DNA of 64,000 nucleotides, taken from Chaetomium olivaceum. Lineage: Eukaryota; Ascomycota; Sordariomycetes; Sordariales; Chaetomiaceae. Each line of letters opens with the position of its first letter. Positions within the stretch are counted from its first letter, which is position 1. The translations under genes were made by a program, and so were the position numbers. Of this stretch, positions 32,795 through 43,537 are shown piece by piece. The DNA lies in NCBI GenBank assembly GCA_039881045.1, contig JAYWVB010000039.1:186001-250000 (forward strand). Reading direction: 5' to 3'. The notes beneath the pieces are model-generated. The model had not been told where the DNA came from, did not search any database, and saw nothing but the letters and a program-made list of their open reading frames with translations.

Positions 32795-33946
32795 GGGTCC
32801 CATGTGCATTATTGCTTTTGGTTGGCGAAGCAGAAGCCGGAGGAGTTAGGTAGTCCTCTCGTCGGTTTGGCAGTATGGCGCGGTATTTTTTTTATTTCTT
32901 TTTGAGCAACGGGGATACTCGAGGCGGGCGTTAGAAAAGCAGTCATCGCAAGCCTGGCGTTGCCGGATATGTCATAGATTATTGGGTTGTGGGGACCATC
33001 AAGAGGTGCATTGTAAGGATTAGATGGCGTTGGCGAATATCATGCATCCTACGAAGTCGACAATGAGGCCCTTGGCAATGGTGGCTTGGGATAATTATTC
33101 TATCAGTTCACTGACGACAATCCTCACAAAAAAAAATCAAAACATAACCCCCACGCGGCAAGCCTCGGCTTTGCCATCCTCAGCAGTTCCCCTGGCATTG
33201 ATCAACCACTGATGTCACAGGCTGGAACACCACAGGCAAATAAGCTTTCGAATCTCTTGGCTGAGCTTGGCCAAAAAGCTTATGCTTTGAGGATTGAAGG
33301 AGACAATAAGAAGGGCGTTCTTGGGGTTGACTCTGGATTAATGGATGTCAACGACTCCCGCATCATCTTCTGGCTGGTAGGCAACCCCCAATAAGCCGAT
33401 GACAACCTCTAGGCCTCAAGTTGCCCGCCCGGGGGTGAGGTGTGGGTCAACCCCAGCTCGCCGATCAAATCCGAAAGGCAAGGCAGTGCACCCCATGATC
33501 CATCCTTAAGGTCAGCGTTGATTCGGCCGCCCCCGCCCACGTGCCTCCCTCGTTCCGACAGCCTGGAAAACTCACGTTTGAGACTTTTAACGCTCGCGTA
33601 TCACAGGTGTTCTACCTACACCAGGCTGCTGAGTTCAAATACTTCCGCCTCAACTCCTGGTCATCAGTACTCCCACGCCTTATCCATGCTAGTTGCCATA
33701 CGAACTGAGCAAATTTGCATAACGTGGCGAGGCCTGCCAACCTCGTACCCTATGCTGACCCGCCGCATTCGCGATTGCTCGATGCCCACGATCCAATAAC
33801 ACGGGCTTTACGTTGGTGTCTCCTCAGTATTGATACCTTGAAAGTAAAGTAACGCCATTGGGAGAACGTCCCGACGGAAGACATCGCGAGCGAGGTTTCT
33901 CTCGTTCAGGTTTGACCTGCAACCGTTGGTTGTGAACCGGTCAAAG
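32741..33946. other. intergenic region (overlaps the extended Tad3 tail)
   Basis: 3' sequence of the Tad3 gene and promoter of the antiporter gene. Frames at 33212-33394 and 33440-33799 are short, begin with non-ATG or unconvincing starts and show no family. No gene is supported. Confidence 0.45.
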
Positions 33947-35792
33947 ATGCCCGTGTTAGCGACCACCAACTTTAACATCATTCTCAGCGTGCTGGGAGGA
34001 TGGGTGTCGCTCTTTGGCTTGGTTTCGTACCTCTGCAAAGAGAGCTTCTACCTCTCCGAGGCTCGTACGTAACCCCCTGCTTTCCTTCTTCAGAAAAGCC
34101 CCAAAATTAAATATCCCTCATAAAAGTGATTTCCCTCCTCGCGGGCGTCGCCTTCTCCCGCACGGGGCCAACTTCATCCGCCCGCTGGAGTACGCGCTCG
34201 GGTCTGAGGAGAACCTCGCGGCCATCACGCTGGCCTTCTCGCGCCTGGTTCTCGGCGTGCAGCTCGTGCTCGCCGGCGTCCAGCTGCCGAGCCGCTATCT
34301 CCAGAAGGAATGGAAGCCGCTCGCCTGGCTGGTCGGGCCCATCATGGCCGCCATGTGGCTGGCCACCAGCCTGCTGGTCTGGGCCCTCGTCCCGGGCATC
34401 CCGCTGCTGCACGCCCTTGCCATCGGCTCGTGCGTCACCCCCACAGACCCCGTGCTGTCCGCCGTGATTGTGAAGGGCAAGTTCGCCGACCACAACGTGC
34501 CCAAGGACCTGCAGAAGATCATCATCGCCGAGTCGGGCGCCAACGACGGATTGGGCTATCCGTTCCTGTTCTTCGCGCTGTACTTGATCAAGTACATCGG
34601 GGACGGGGCGGCGCCCGACTCGGGAGGCGCGCGCGTGGCGATGGGGATGTGGTTCGGCGAGACCTGGGGGTACACCATCCTGCTGAGCGTGGCGTACGGC
34701 GCGGCGGTGGGCTGGCTGGCCAAGGAGCTGCTGCACTGGGCCGAGGAGCGCAAGTTTGTGGACCGCGAGAGCTTCCTCGTCTTCGCCATCTCCCTCGCGC
34801 TCTTCATCGTCGGGACCTGCGGCATGATCGGCAGCGACGACGTCCTCGCCTGCTTTGTGGCCGGCAACATCTTCACCTGGGACGACTGGTTCCGCCTCGA
34901 GACCTCGACGACTCGCTGCAGCCCACCATCGACATGCTGCTGAACGTGTCCATCTTCATGTGGTACGGCGCTGTGTGTCCGTGGGATTTGTTTTTGCACA
35001 ATGAGGTCGTGCCCATCGGGAGGCTGATTGCTCTCGGGGTGTTGGTGCTGCTGTTCCGCCGCCTGCCGTGGGTGTTTGCCATCCACAAGTTCATCCCGCA
35101 AATTGAGGAGGTGCGGCAGGCGGTCTTTGTGGGCTTCTTCGGCCCCGTGGGCGTGTCAGCCATCTTTTACCTATACATCACGCTGGAGTTTCTTCATACT
35201 CTGGATGTGGACGGCGAGGCGAGGACCGATATCAAGGGCTGCCCGAGGCGGTTATCGTGGTGGTGTGGTTCATTGCTATATGTAGTATTGTGAGTGAAAG
35301 ATTGTTATTCTAATTTCTTGGGGCTGCAGTAACTAATGCGGTGTACAGATTGTTCACGGGCTTAGTATTCCATTGGGCAAGCTGGGCTTTTATCTCCCGA
35401 GGACGCTTTCTCGTTCCGTCATGTCACCCTCCAGTGAGGGTCTGGACAACGCACTTCCCTTCTCACTCGGTAGCAGGGTCACTTCTTTCACTACCCGTCA
35501 GCAACCGGGAGGGGATTCTGGCAATGCACCCGGAGAGGGGGGTAGGCGTTCCGTGTTCAGAATCGGGGGCTCCATTATCCATCGCCGACAGGAAGTGAGG
35601 GGAGAAGTGGCGTCTGGTCAACGTGATATGCCGGATTCCAGCAAGAACCCCGCCACTGATGCGGTTGGAGGCGAGCAAGACATTGTAGCTGAGAGTTCGG
35701 TGCAGTATATTGCCCGGACGATTCGGTTCCCTGACGAGCCGCCGACCGCTGGCGCGCAGGTGGCAGCCGGCCCTAATCCTTCTAGGCAATGA
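33947..35792 (+). CDS. NHA1: Nha1-like Na+/H+ antiporter, broken by three one-base frameshifts
   Basis: Exons 33947-34064, 34127-35289 and 35349-35792. Exon 1 encodes the first span (FNIILSVLGGWVSLFGLVSYL). The second carries the antiporter core: HGANFIRPLEYA, TPTDPVLSAVIVKGKFAD, IAESGANDG with its acidic residues in the transport site, and SDDVLACFVAGNIFTWDDWF. The last encodes GLSIPLGKLGFYLPR and a hydrophilic tail with R/S-rich segments. This is the fungal plasma-membrane Na+(K+)/H+ exchanger family (CPA1/Nha1). To read continuously, one extra base is needed near 34157-34159 (C run), 34903-34904 (CC) and 35234-35238 (AA/GGG). All three look like single-base losses at short homopolymers, so assembly error is as likely as a pseudogene. 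The start ATG is followed by a family-like N-terminus. Confidence 0.82.
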
Positions 35793-36245
35793 CACCGCCA
35801 AGATGATGGCTGGACCGTTGGCGTTGAGGAGTCAAAGGTCTCGCTGGTGGCACGGAACCAGACTTGACTTCGACAAGTTTCCACTTCCAAGGCCTGATGT
35901 TTCGAAAGCGAAGATTATCTATGCATTGAATCAGTATACGAGATAAATGAATATGATTTTACTCTCGACTTCATTCTCTCCCCGCAACTGCAGTGTTTTG
36001 ATTCAGGGGGATTAAGCAAAGGGTGACCCCTCTTTTGGTGGAGAGCTCTGTTGTTGTCGGTGGGCATCTAGACACGCCATTGGGACCACATCCTACTTTG
36101 CTCCGCTCCAGCTGTCAAAACTGGTGCACTAAACTAGCGTCGTCCGCAATCTCGTGGCGAATTCCCCGGTCCGGTGTCCGGGCTTCCGTTCGGTGATGAA
36201 ATCGGATGGATCTCATTCGTTACCTGGCACGGCACGCATCAGTCA

Positions 36246-36286
<41 letters not shown>

Positions 36287-37204
36287 TAGATCGATGGTGG
36301 TTTGCCTTGAACGCCCAAATGCCTCCTCCTTCTTGTTAGGTAAGGATAAGACTGTAACCAGCCAGCCACTGCCAGAGAAATTTCAGAAAAGAAATAGGCC
36401 CGCTCTAGAACGGCCAAGCAGAAAATCATCCACCGCTTGATCACGTTTTCCGTGAGCTTCATGGCAATTGGGTGGCTGGTGGTGATGTGGCGGGAATGCG
36501 CAGGGCAACCAGCTCACCGCCATCATCGCGTAGTTACTGGCATTCTCAGGCTGCTATTGATACCTGTCTGTACATAGTAATCTAGATTATATGCAAAAGA
36601 TACACAGACAACCTCAACTGTCAAAGCCCAACCTGAAGTTAGTTTGCGGCGTGCATCGCGTGCTTGTTATCGCTCGGAGAGACTACGAATATGCAATAAT
36701 CAAGGTACAAAATGAGATGAACCAGGAACCAACAAATGTCCGTGCAGAGCTTCCCACCAAGCCGGTAGGGCTTGGTCTTTGCAACCCGATATATGCATAA
36801 ATGCGACAATGTGGGATACATCATGCATCTCTGACTGTGCAGCGCAGCCACCCTGGCGCTAGTCCCTGGCCAGCCTGTTGCGTGGCCCTGCTCAACCTTT
36901 GGGTTTTGAGGTGACCCGAGATTACCTTGGCTTCTTGGTCGCCATTTTCCTTACCGCGGGGAGGAAGGAACGGCACTTTTCGTCCAGCTTTGCTTTTTTT
37001 TATCGCTACCCGACCTCTTCCAGCGCATCTTTCATTCAATTCTATACCAAACATGCCGCAGTAGTTGCCGGAGTCGCTTTACCCGACACTACCTCAATTC
37101 TGCCTCCATTTATTTTCCCTTTTCCGCGTCGCCGACTCCGAGAACCGACTGCGTTGCATCAATCCCACCAATATTCCCAGTCGGTCGGCCGCTCCCAACA
37201 AAAA
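35793..37204. other. intergenic region with (CA)n repeat
   Basis: Between the antiporter and the SPT23/MGA2-like gene, holding a CA microsatellite and the promoter/leader of the latter. Upstream ATGs occur in the last 330 bases in another frame. No gene is seen. Confidence 0.5.
36247..36285. repeat. (AC)n microsatellite
   Basis: About 19 uninterrupted AC dinucleotides in intergenic DNA. Confidence 0.95.
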
Positions 37205-40200
37205 ATGGCTGGCTCAGCACATGGCGAGCCCGACTTCGACATATCGCATTACATCAACGAGTCGCATTTCGCAAACGAGTTTATCGATTCCGATGAAGGG
37301 AGTCCACTTCCCGACCTGCTCGAACCCGATGTTGCCAGCCCTCGGCCTCACCGCCCGCACAGCTCCGGCGCCGACTCATTTCACGCCATGCCGGATGCCC
37401 CGCAAGATTGCGGCTCCCCCTCGGAAGCCCTCGGGCTTGTAAGTACGGGCTCGCGCTCCCGAGATGGTCATCGTGGGTCTACGTTTGACTCGGGGTCTTC
37501 GAAGCGGACGTCAACTACGGCCTTGACACAATTGACGGCCGGCGATTTGCGGATGAATGGCGCCAATGGCAAGACGGATTGGGATATGATGGCAGACGCC
37601 TTTCCAGGGACCGACGCCAGCGTATTTCCCATGGGTGGACAGACATTTGAGTTTCTAAATGGCCGTGGGGCTCCCGCGCAGTCCCGGATGCAAAGCCCAA
37701 TGGACAGCCCTAGTCCGTTTGGGTCCGCTCTTACCGCGCTATCTCCCGAGGCTATCATGGCCTCGCCGCCGTCTGGCGATGAAAGCTACCTGGTAAGTTT
37801 GCGTGAGGCACGTGCCGCTTGTCGCATGCTGACCCGCAGGAAGCCATTCACTTTTAAAGCGCCAGGACTGCGGCAGGATGCGACGGGCGAAGGGCCGTTA
37901 TGTATGCGCCCTTCCCAGCGCGCCGGCGGCGCTGAAATACGAGTTCCACGGCTCACAGGAAGCAGGCGCTGGTTCGACAAGCATAGCTGGGTTCATGGAC
38001 GCCCTCTACCCGAACACGGGCCAACTCGCCGCAGGGGGGCCGTTCTTCCCGAATAACGGGCACATGTCCTCACAATTCCCGGTTGACTATCAGCCATATG
38101 GCCCCGGACCGTACACATTAGAAGTTGGTGCCACCAACACCAAATCCAGGGTTGAAACGCAGATCACGATCAAGCTCAGGCTTCCGCAGCTCCCGCTCGG
38201 GGCCACAAAGGTTCATCTTCCTAAACACACGATCAGCAAACCCAAGTTCTGGACAAAACCGCCACCGCAACCGTCCCCGGATACTCTCGAGCTGCATGTG
38301 ATGCTTGTTTGTACAAGCGCGATGCAGGTGCAACAACAAAGAACAGCGGCTTTGCAGCGGGCGCAGACAGCTGCAGGGTTGCGAAAGAAGAATGAGACGG
38401 CAAAGTTGGAAGAAGAGGGTGAAGAGGTGAAAACGCAAGAGGGGGGCGAGGTGCAAATCTGTGAGAATTGCATAGGCAGGGAACGGAAGCGCGCGGGTCG
38501 CAAAAAGTCGAAGCACCCGCAGGACGAAGAGGCTTGGAGGCAGGACGAGGCGAAGCGAGTGATTGTCTTCAACACGCAGGAGGTCAAGGAGTGGGCTTTG
38601 CAGAACCACCCAGAGACGGGTTCCCGGAGGTATTGGCAGGTGGAGGCACCTATGAGGATTGCCTGTTACTGTCGACACCACGCCGAGAAGCAGGGGTTCC
38701 AGATCATTTTCACCCTGACCGACCATCTCGGCAAGCTTATCGCCCAGACCATGTCGGAATCCATCATGATCACCGACGATCACAAGACGACGAGCCCCAA
38801 TCCGATTTCCAAGCCCGCTCCCGGAATGCCGGCCGCAATGCTCACCCCACGGGAAGAGCTGCCCATCCAGGTCGCTCCGGGCCCCGGGCCTTCGTTAGAG
38901 TCATCCCCGAGCCTCGACCTACAAGCCGCAAGACGGAGTTCTTCAAGTTCGACGCCCATCTCGGCCGTGCCACCGGAGCAACTCCAACCGTCGTTGACCG
39001 CCCAGCATCTCTCCCGCCCAGCGTCTCCCTCGTTCTCGACTGGGCCAGCGAAACGGCGGAGAGCTAATAACTCGACGTCAAAGATACCGAGCGACTTGGC
39101 TATGACGCCACTCGATACGTCGTTCTTGTCCGCTCCCCGGTTGCCCAATTCTTCTACGAATTCCAACATAATCACGCCGGCATCGTCGTCGTTTTCCCCG
39201 ACCCCTCCCCCGTCGTTCCCGCCACCTGCTGAGCTGCAATTGTTTGGCCCTGGCCCTAGCATGTCCGAGGCATCAACGAATCCGTTCGGGAACAATCCGC
39301 TCTCGGGCGGCAACAATAACCAACTTCTTTCGCCCAACCCGAGCAGGGCGCCTAGCCTGGCCAACCTGGCCATGTCTATGTTTGGCCCACCTTCATCAGG
39401 ACGACATAATCCCGCTGTCTCTTCGGCCAGTGCTCCCACCCCGCCCCGTCACGCGCCGCACGCTGCTTCCGGCCAGGGGAGGAATCAACAACCCCCGACG
39501 CAGAGGGCTATTTTTAAGGTCATCCCCGGCGAGGGGCCTGTTGCCGGCGGCATCGAGGTTACCTTAATGGGCCAAGGATTCGAGGCTGGAATGCAGGTCA
39601 TGTTTGGCGACAAGCAGGCGCCGGGTACCATGTATTGGTCGTCAGAAAGCCTGGTGTGCCTGCTGCCTCCATCCGAAATGGCGGGCATGGTACCTGTCAC
39701 TATCAGGGGCCTGAACCTGGGCCCTCAGTGGTTCCGATATGTGGATGATAGTGAGCAACAGCTGCTTCGCACGGCGCTCATGATCCTCGGCAATAAGATG
39801 ACGGGCGGATATGAGGACCCGACTGAATTCGCCCGCCGAATTATCAAGGAATCTTCAAACGGTTACCCCTCTGGTAGCGGCGACATGTCGGGTGTAGAGG
39901 GATCCTCCAGTCATGCCATGGACAACTTTGAGAACCACCTTCTCAAGCTAATGGAGTTGATGGACCTTAGCAACAGCACCCGGAAGCCGCGGCTCAACCT
40001 CAGACGGAGAGTGACCGGCCAAACCATGCTGCATCTGGCCTGTAAGATGGGTCTACACCGTTTCGTTGCCGGTCTTCTAGCGCGAGGTGCGAATCCAGAC
40101 CCGCGCGACAACGGCGGCTACACGGCATTGCACATGGCGGCCATGAGCAACCAACCCCAGATCGTCCGTCTCCTGATCGCCCACGGGGCAGACCCGACAC

Positions 40201-41500
40201 TGCGAACCTTGTCAGGTTTGACGGCTGTTGATGTCGCCAAGTCAAAGGAGGTGGTGCGCATCATCCACCGCTTTGAGCAACATCGTCGGTCGCAAAGTGA
40301 CAGTTCGTCACACAGCCGCGTCAACAGCGTCGCGAGCTTTAAGTCGATTCGGGCGGCCGTGTCCCAGGAAATTGCTGATGCGTCGAGCGATGAACCCGGA
40401 CCTGAGGCGGAGAGCTCGGAAGAGTACTCGGAAGCCTATTCTTCGGACATGCCCGAGGAGACCGGCCCTGCCGATCAGACGGAGCTTCGCATCCGCCGGA
40501 AGAGCGCTGTCAACACGCCTGCGCGCGCCAGGAGCCCGTCTCGTCCCCGACGACGGGGTACCGACGCAACGGGTGCTCTTATGGCTGCGATCAAGGAGCA
40601 AGTTGCCGCTCAGTTCCAGCAGCTTCATCAGAGAATGGAGCCGCACCTGCAGTATCTACCGCAGCTGCCTCAGCTTCCCCAGCTTCCCCAGTTGCCCCAG
40701 TTCCCTCAATTCGCGCAGCTGCCCAACTTCCCCCAGATCCCCAACATGCCCCCGCTACCCGAGTATCAAAACCAGGTCCTACAGCGGCTTGCGACCATGA
40801 TTGGCGGCGCCAGACCCGGACCGGGCGAGAATGAGCCCCCGAATAGGGGTACCGAGAGCACTTGGCAATACCTTTCACCCTTTGCCGCCAAAGCCACCGC
40901 AGCGCCCCCGGCTTACGACGAGCTCTTCCCTCACCAAGGCGACCTGGACACAAAACGATCATCCGCCGCCCAAGCAGCCGCCGATGCCATGGCAGATTCC
41001 AAATGCGCCGCGCTATTCGACCAGGCGGAGGCTTCGGCCTCAGCAAGCGCCGAAACCGTCGTCGCCGTCGCGGAAGACACTGCCGAGGAGTCGGAGGGCC
41101 AAGAGATCCCCGCACTGTTGCAGATCGGCCGCAAGGATGCCATCACCCAAGAGCAACAGGCCACGCTCCGGCGGGCACACGCGCAGAATCTGAAGAGGTT
41201 GAGCTGGGACCGGAACCTATTCTTCATTTGGGTATGTCTTACCGTCAGCTTTTACGTGTTTTATCCGAGTAGTCAGCTAACAGATGTCGCTAGATTCCGC
41301 TGCTCATCCTCATGATCGGTGCCATGGTCTACCACGGCATGCCGGGCGTTGTGGGGAAGACCCGCAACCCGATCTCGCTTGTCCCGAAGATGCAGGTCGA
41401 GGTGCCTGTGGCTGCTCCTGTTGCTGGATGTCCATCATGCGGCGGGTGTTCCTGGGGGTGTTGCCGCTGTGGCGGTGTAGTAGGGTGCTTTTCCTATTAG
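37205..41500 (+). CDS. SPT23/MGA2-like membrane-anchored transcription regulator (IPT + ankyrin)
   Basis: Exons 37205-37792, 37866-41231 and 41294-41500, all joining in frame; about 1386 residues. N-terminal acidic/Ser-rich region, then a conserved DNA-binding-like part (ESRVETQ-type stretch followed by LPKHTISKPKFW and DTLELHVMLVCTSAMQ). An IPT/TIG domain follows near 745-820 (IFKVIPGEGPVAGGIEVTLMG), then two or three ankyrin repeats near 914-1005 (GQTMLHLACKMG, GGYTALHMAAMSN, GLTAVDVAKSK). Next come a Leu-Pro-Gln tandem-rich stretch (about 1120-1160) and one C-terminal membrane span (FFIWIPLLILMIGAMVY). This order matches yeast Spt23/Mga2, ER-anchored factors released by ubiquitin/proteasome processing that control the fatty-acid desaturase and hypoxic genes. 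The short tail after the span is unusually Cys-rich. The acceptor of intron 1 has an alternative at 37840, which would break the frame. Confidence 0.87.
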
Positions 41501-41880
41501 TTGCTGAGAGCTGGGGGTGGCACGTGTAGTTCTAACGTTTTCTTCTTTAAACCTGGGGCGCGAGCTCGAATGTTGCGAGGGGCGCCGGCGTACGAGGTAT
41601 GGGTGTGCGGGTCCTACTTTTTCTTGGATGGGTGAACGGTTATTCTTCAAGATCAAATGTTATGGGACGTAGGGTGTCTCGTGGAGGGCTAGAGCGGTGG
41701 GCCGTTGTCCCTCGGCGGTTACGAACCTGGCGGGTTTTGCTTTTGATGGCTGGTGTGTGTTTTATCTTGAACGTGTCTAGACACTGGTGGGTTTCCTAAT
41801 AATCGTGTATGGGATCAGATGTGTGGATGAGGTTTGCTTGGGGAGGTGGCAGCACTACAGTTGTTTTTGGTAACGACCTA
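41501..41880. other. 3' region of the SPT23/MGA2-like gene
   Basis: T/G-rich sequence between the gene's stop and the left end of the Tc1-like element. Nothing coding is seen. Confidence 0.5.
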
Positions 41881-42010
41881 CCCAGTCAAGTGGGTGACAA
41901 AAAAACAGGTCCATGCAATTTGATCCTACAAAAAATTCCCCTCTCATCACACCAACATAAGCAACAGCCTCAACACCATAAAACAAAGTCATTTGCAATC
42001 CCAATTCTAT

Positions 42011-42400
42011 CTAATTGCCGCTCATTTTGCCATCAAGATCTAATGTTTGCTGTAGGATTTCGGGGATTTGGTCAACCCATTCGTTGATGGTTGCTTGGTC
42101 TAGCTTTTGCCAGCCATCCTGGACAGCCTCCACAAGGTCGTCGTGAGTCAAGCACATCCGCGATTTGACCTCTGACTTAGGTAACCGCCATGCCTTCTCA
42201 ATAGGAGGCCAGTCTGGTGAACCCGGGCAATTGAAATAGTGCCTCAAGCCGTTCTTCTCCTTCCACGACTTGACGATGTTATTTCCCCTCGGCCCATGGC
42301 CACTATCTCCGTCCTCCTCAAGAATAAAAGAACGGCCTTCCTCCATCCACGGCTTGACGATACCGTCGAGGATATGATCGCGGTAATAAGCCTGTGTCAT
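42011..42400 (-). pseudogene. C-terminal fragment of Tc1-like transposase
   Basis: Open fragment of 129 residues that covers the second catalytic Asp (EEDGDSGH) and the final Glu (PPIEKAW) of a DD34E-type transposase of the fungal DDE_3 family. The N-terminal two thirds lie upstream in other frames. It is non-functional by itself. Confidence 0.8.
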
Positions 42401-42502
42401 TTTCCCATTGTTATTGGACGAATCTGATACTCGTGCAGGCTCTCCATCTTGAAGTCGTATCCAACGGTGCCCCAGAAATGCGCCGTATGCCTGTCCTCCT
42501 CT

Positions 42503-43120
42503 TTATCTGGCCCTCAACAATGCAGTCAGGACAATAGCGTTCGCCAGGTTTCCGGAGGATCCAGACACGACCTGAAGCTCCTGAAGAGACATGGAACTCG
42601 TCGGTAAAATAAATGCTCGCCAGTCTTCCGGTCGAGGCCGATTTCCAAGGACTTGCGGCTCTTCACATCGTTTCTCAGCGAGTTTAGCGTTAACAAAGAC
42701 CTTTGACAAGCAATGCAACGACGCCAATCTCTCTGTCCGAGAGCGCGTTGGATGGTACGTGCGAGACTCTTTTTCAACGCCAGCTTCTTGGAGAAGGCCG
42801 TGGGTACGAGAGCATCCGGCCTTCAATACCATGGTCCCAGATAACTTTCTCCATCTTATCCACATCTCTTCAGTCAAGATCCTCTTTCGACCGCGTGTCT
42901 CATCATCAAATGGATTGTTTTTGAAGGTTCTAGGGTAGTCTTTGAAATTGCGTTCCCTCGAGTTTTGCTGATACCGGCGATCCGGAAGATGTCGGATTTA
43001 AAAAAAAGTGCCGAAGCGGTCTTGTTGGGCAAGGGCGAATTGGTACATGCCCTGTACTTTGGCCTTCTTGGGAGTCTTATGATGAGCCATTGCCATTGTT
43101 GTTGAAGACAGAGATGGGGC
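42503..43120 (-). pseudogene. N-terminal and middle fragments of the same Tc1-like transposase
   Basis: The start region near 43080-43120 reads HHKTPKKAKVQGMY, then hits TAA after a run of seven or more T. Later segments at 42526-42877 keep a family-like helix-turn-helix part and a RPEDWRAF piece, but in two different frames. This fits a transposase eroded by small indels rather than by point mutation. Confidence 0.65.
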
Positions 43121-43404
43121 TTTCTATCTAACAAATAGTATCACATTTATTCTTTTACAAACGTTGTGATTGACGACGTAGTTGCCGTCGAAACAAGGCA
43201 TACCCCCTGAACGCTGGTGTTGATGTGATGCAATATTTTGTAGCAAGAGCGGGGCGCTAGCTGTATTTAGCAGGGTGACTGGGTCATGGACCTGTTTTTT
43301 TGTCACCCACTTGCCAGTCATGTCGTCTTGTATATAAAACTTGGAAATATTCAGGACGGAGCGTAGCGCTGGGCCTTCATCGACGAACTCTACGGTCTTG
43401 ACTA

Positions 43405-43481
43405 ACGTAATCTATCACCTTTCCGCCACACCACCTTTCCGGCCACTTTCCAGCCCCGCACCCCACCACGTCGACTTTGGA
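43405..43481. repeat. left terminal inverted repeat of the Fot1-like element
   Basis: 77 bp, matching the right end in inverted orientation except for one missing G and one G/C difference. Confidence 0.93.
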
Positions 43482-43537
43482 AACACCCCACAACGCAAAA
43501 GAGAGTCTACGAAATACAATCTACATAATTCGAGTCC

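Larger units (their letters stand above)
41881..43316 (-). mobile_element. decayed Tc1/mariner-like DNA transposon with perfect inverted ends
   Basis: A 29-bp sequence at 41887-41915 (begins CAAGTGGGTGAC, ends CAGGTCCATG) recurs as an exact reverse complement at 43285-43313, defining terminal inverted repeats about 1.43 kb apart. Between them, on the minus strand, are pieces of a DDE_3-type transposase. These are an N-terminus near 43100 (KAKVQGMY), middle pieces at 42503-42877 in shifting frames, and a C-terminal piece at 42011-42400 with LEEDGDSGHGPRG and NCPGSPDWPPIEKAW, holding the last Asp and Glu. The frame is interrupted by several shifts and a stop after a run of T, so no full transposase can be made. 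A TA target duplication could not be fixed with certainty. The two outermost bases of the ends differ slightly. Confidence 0.85.
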
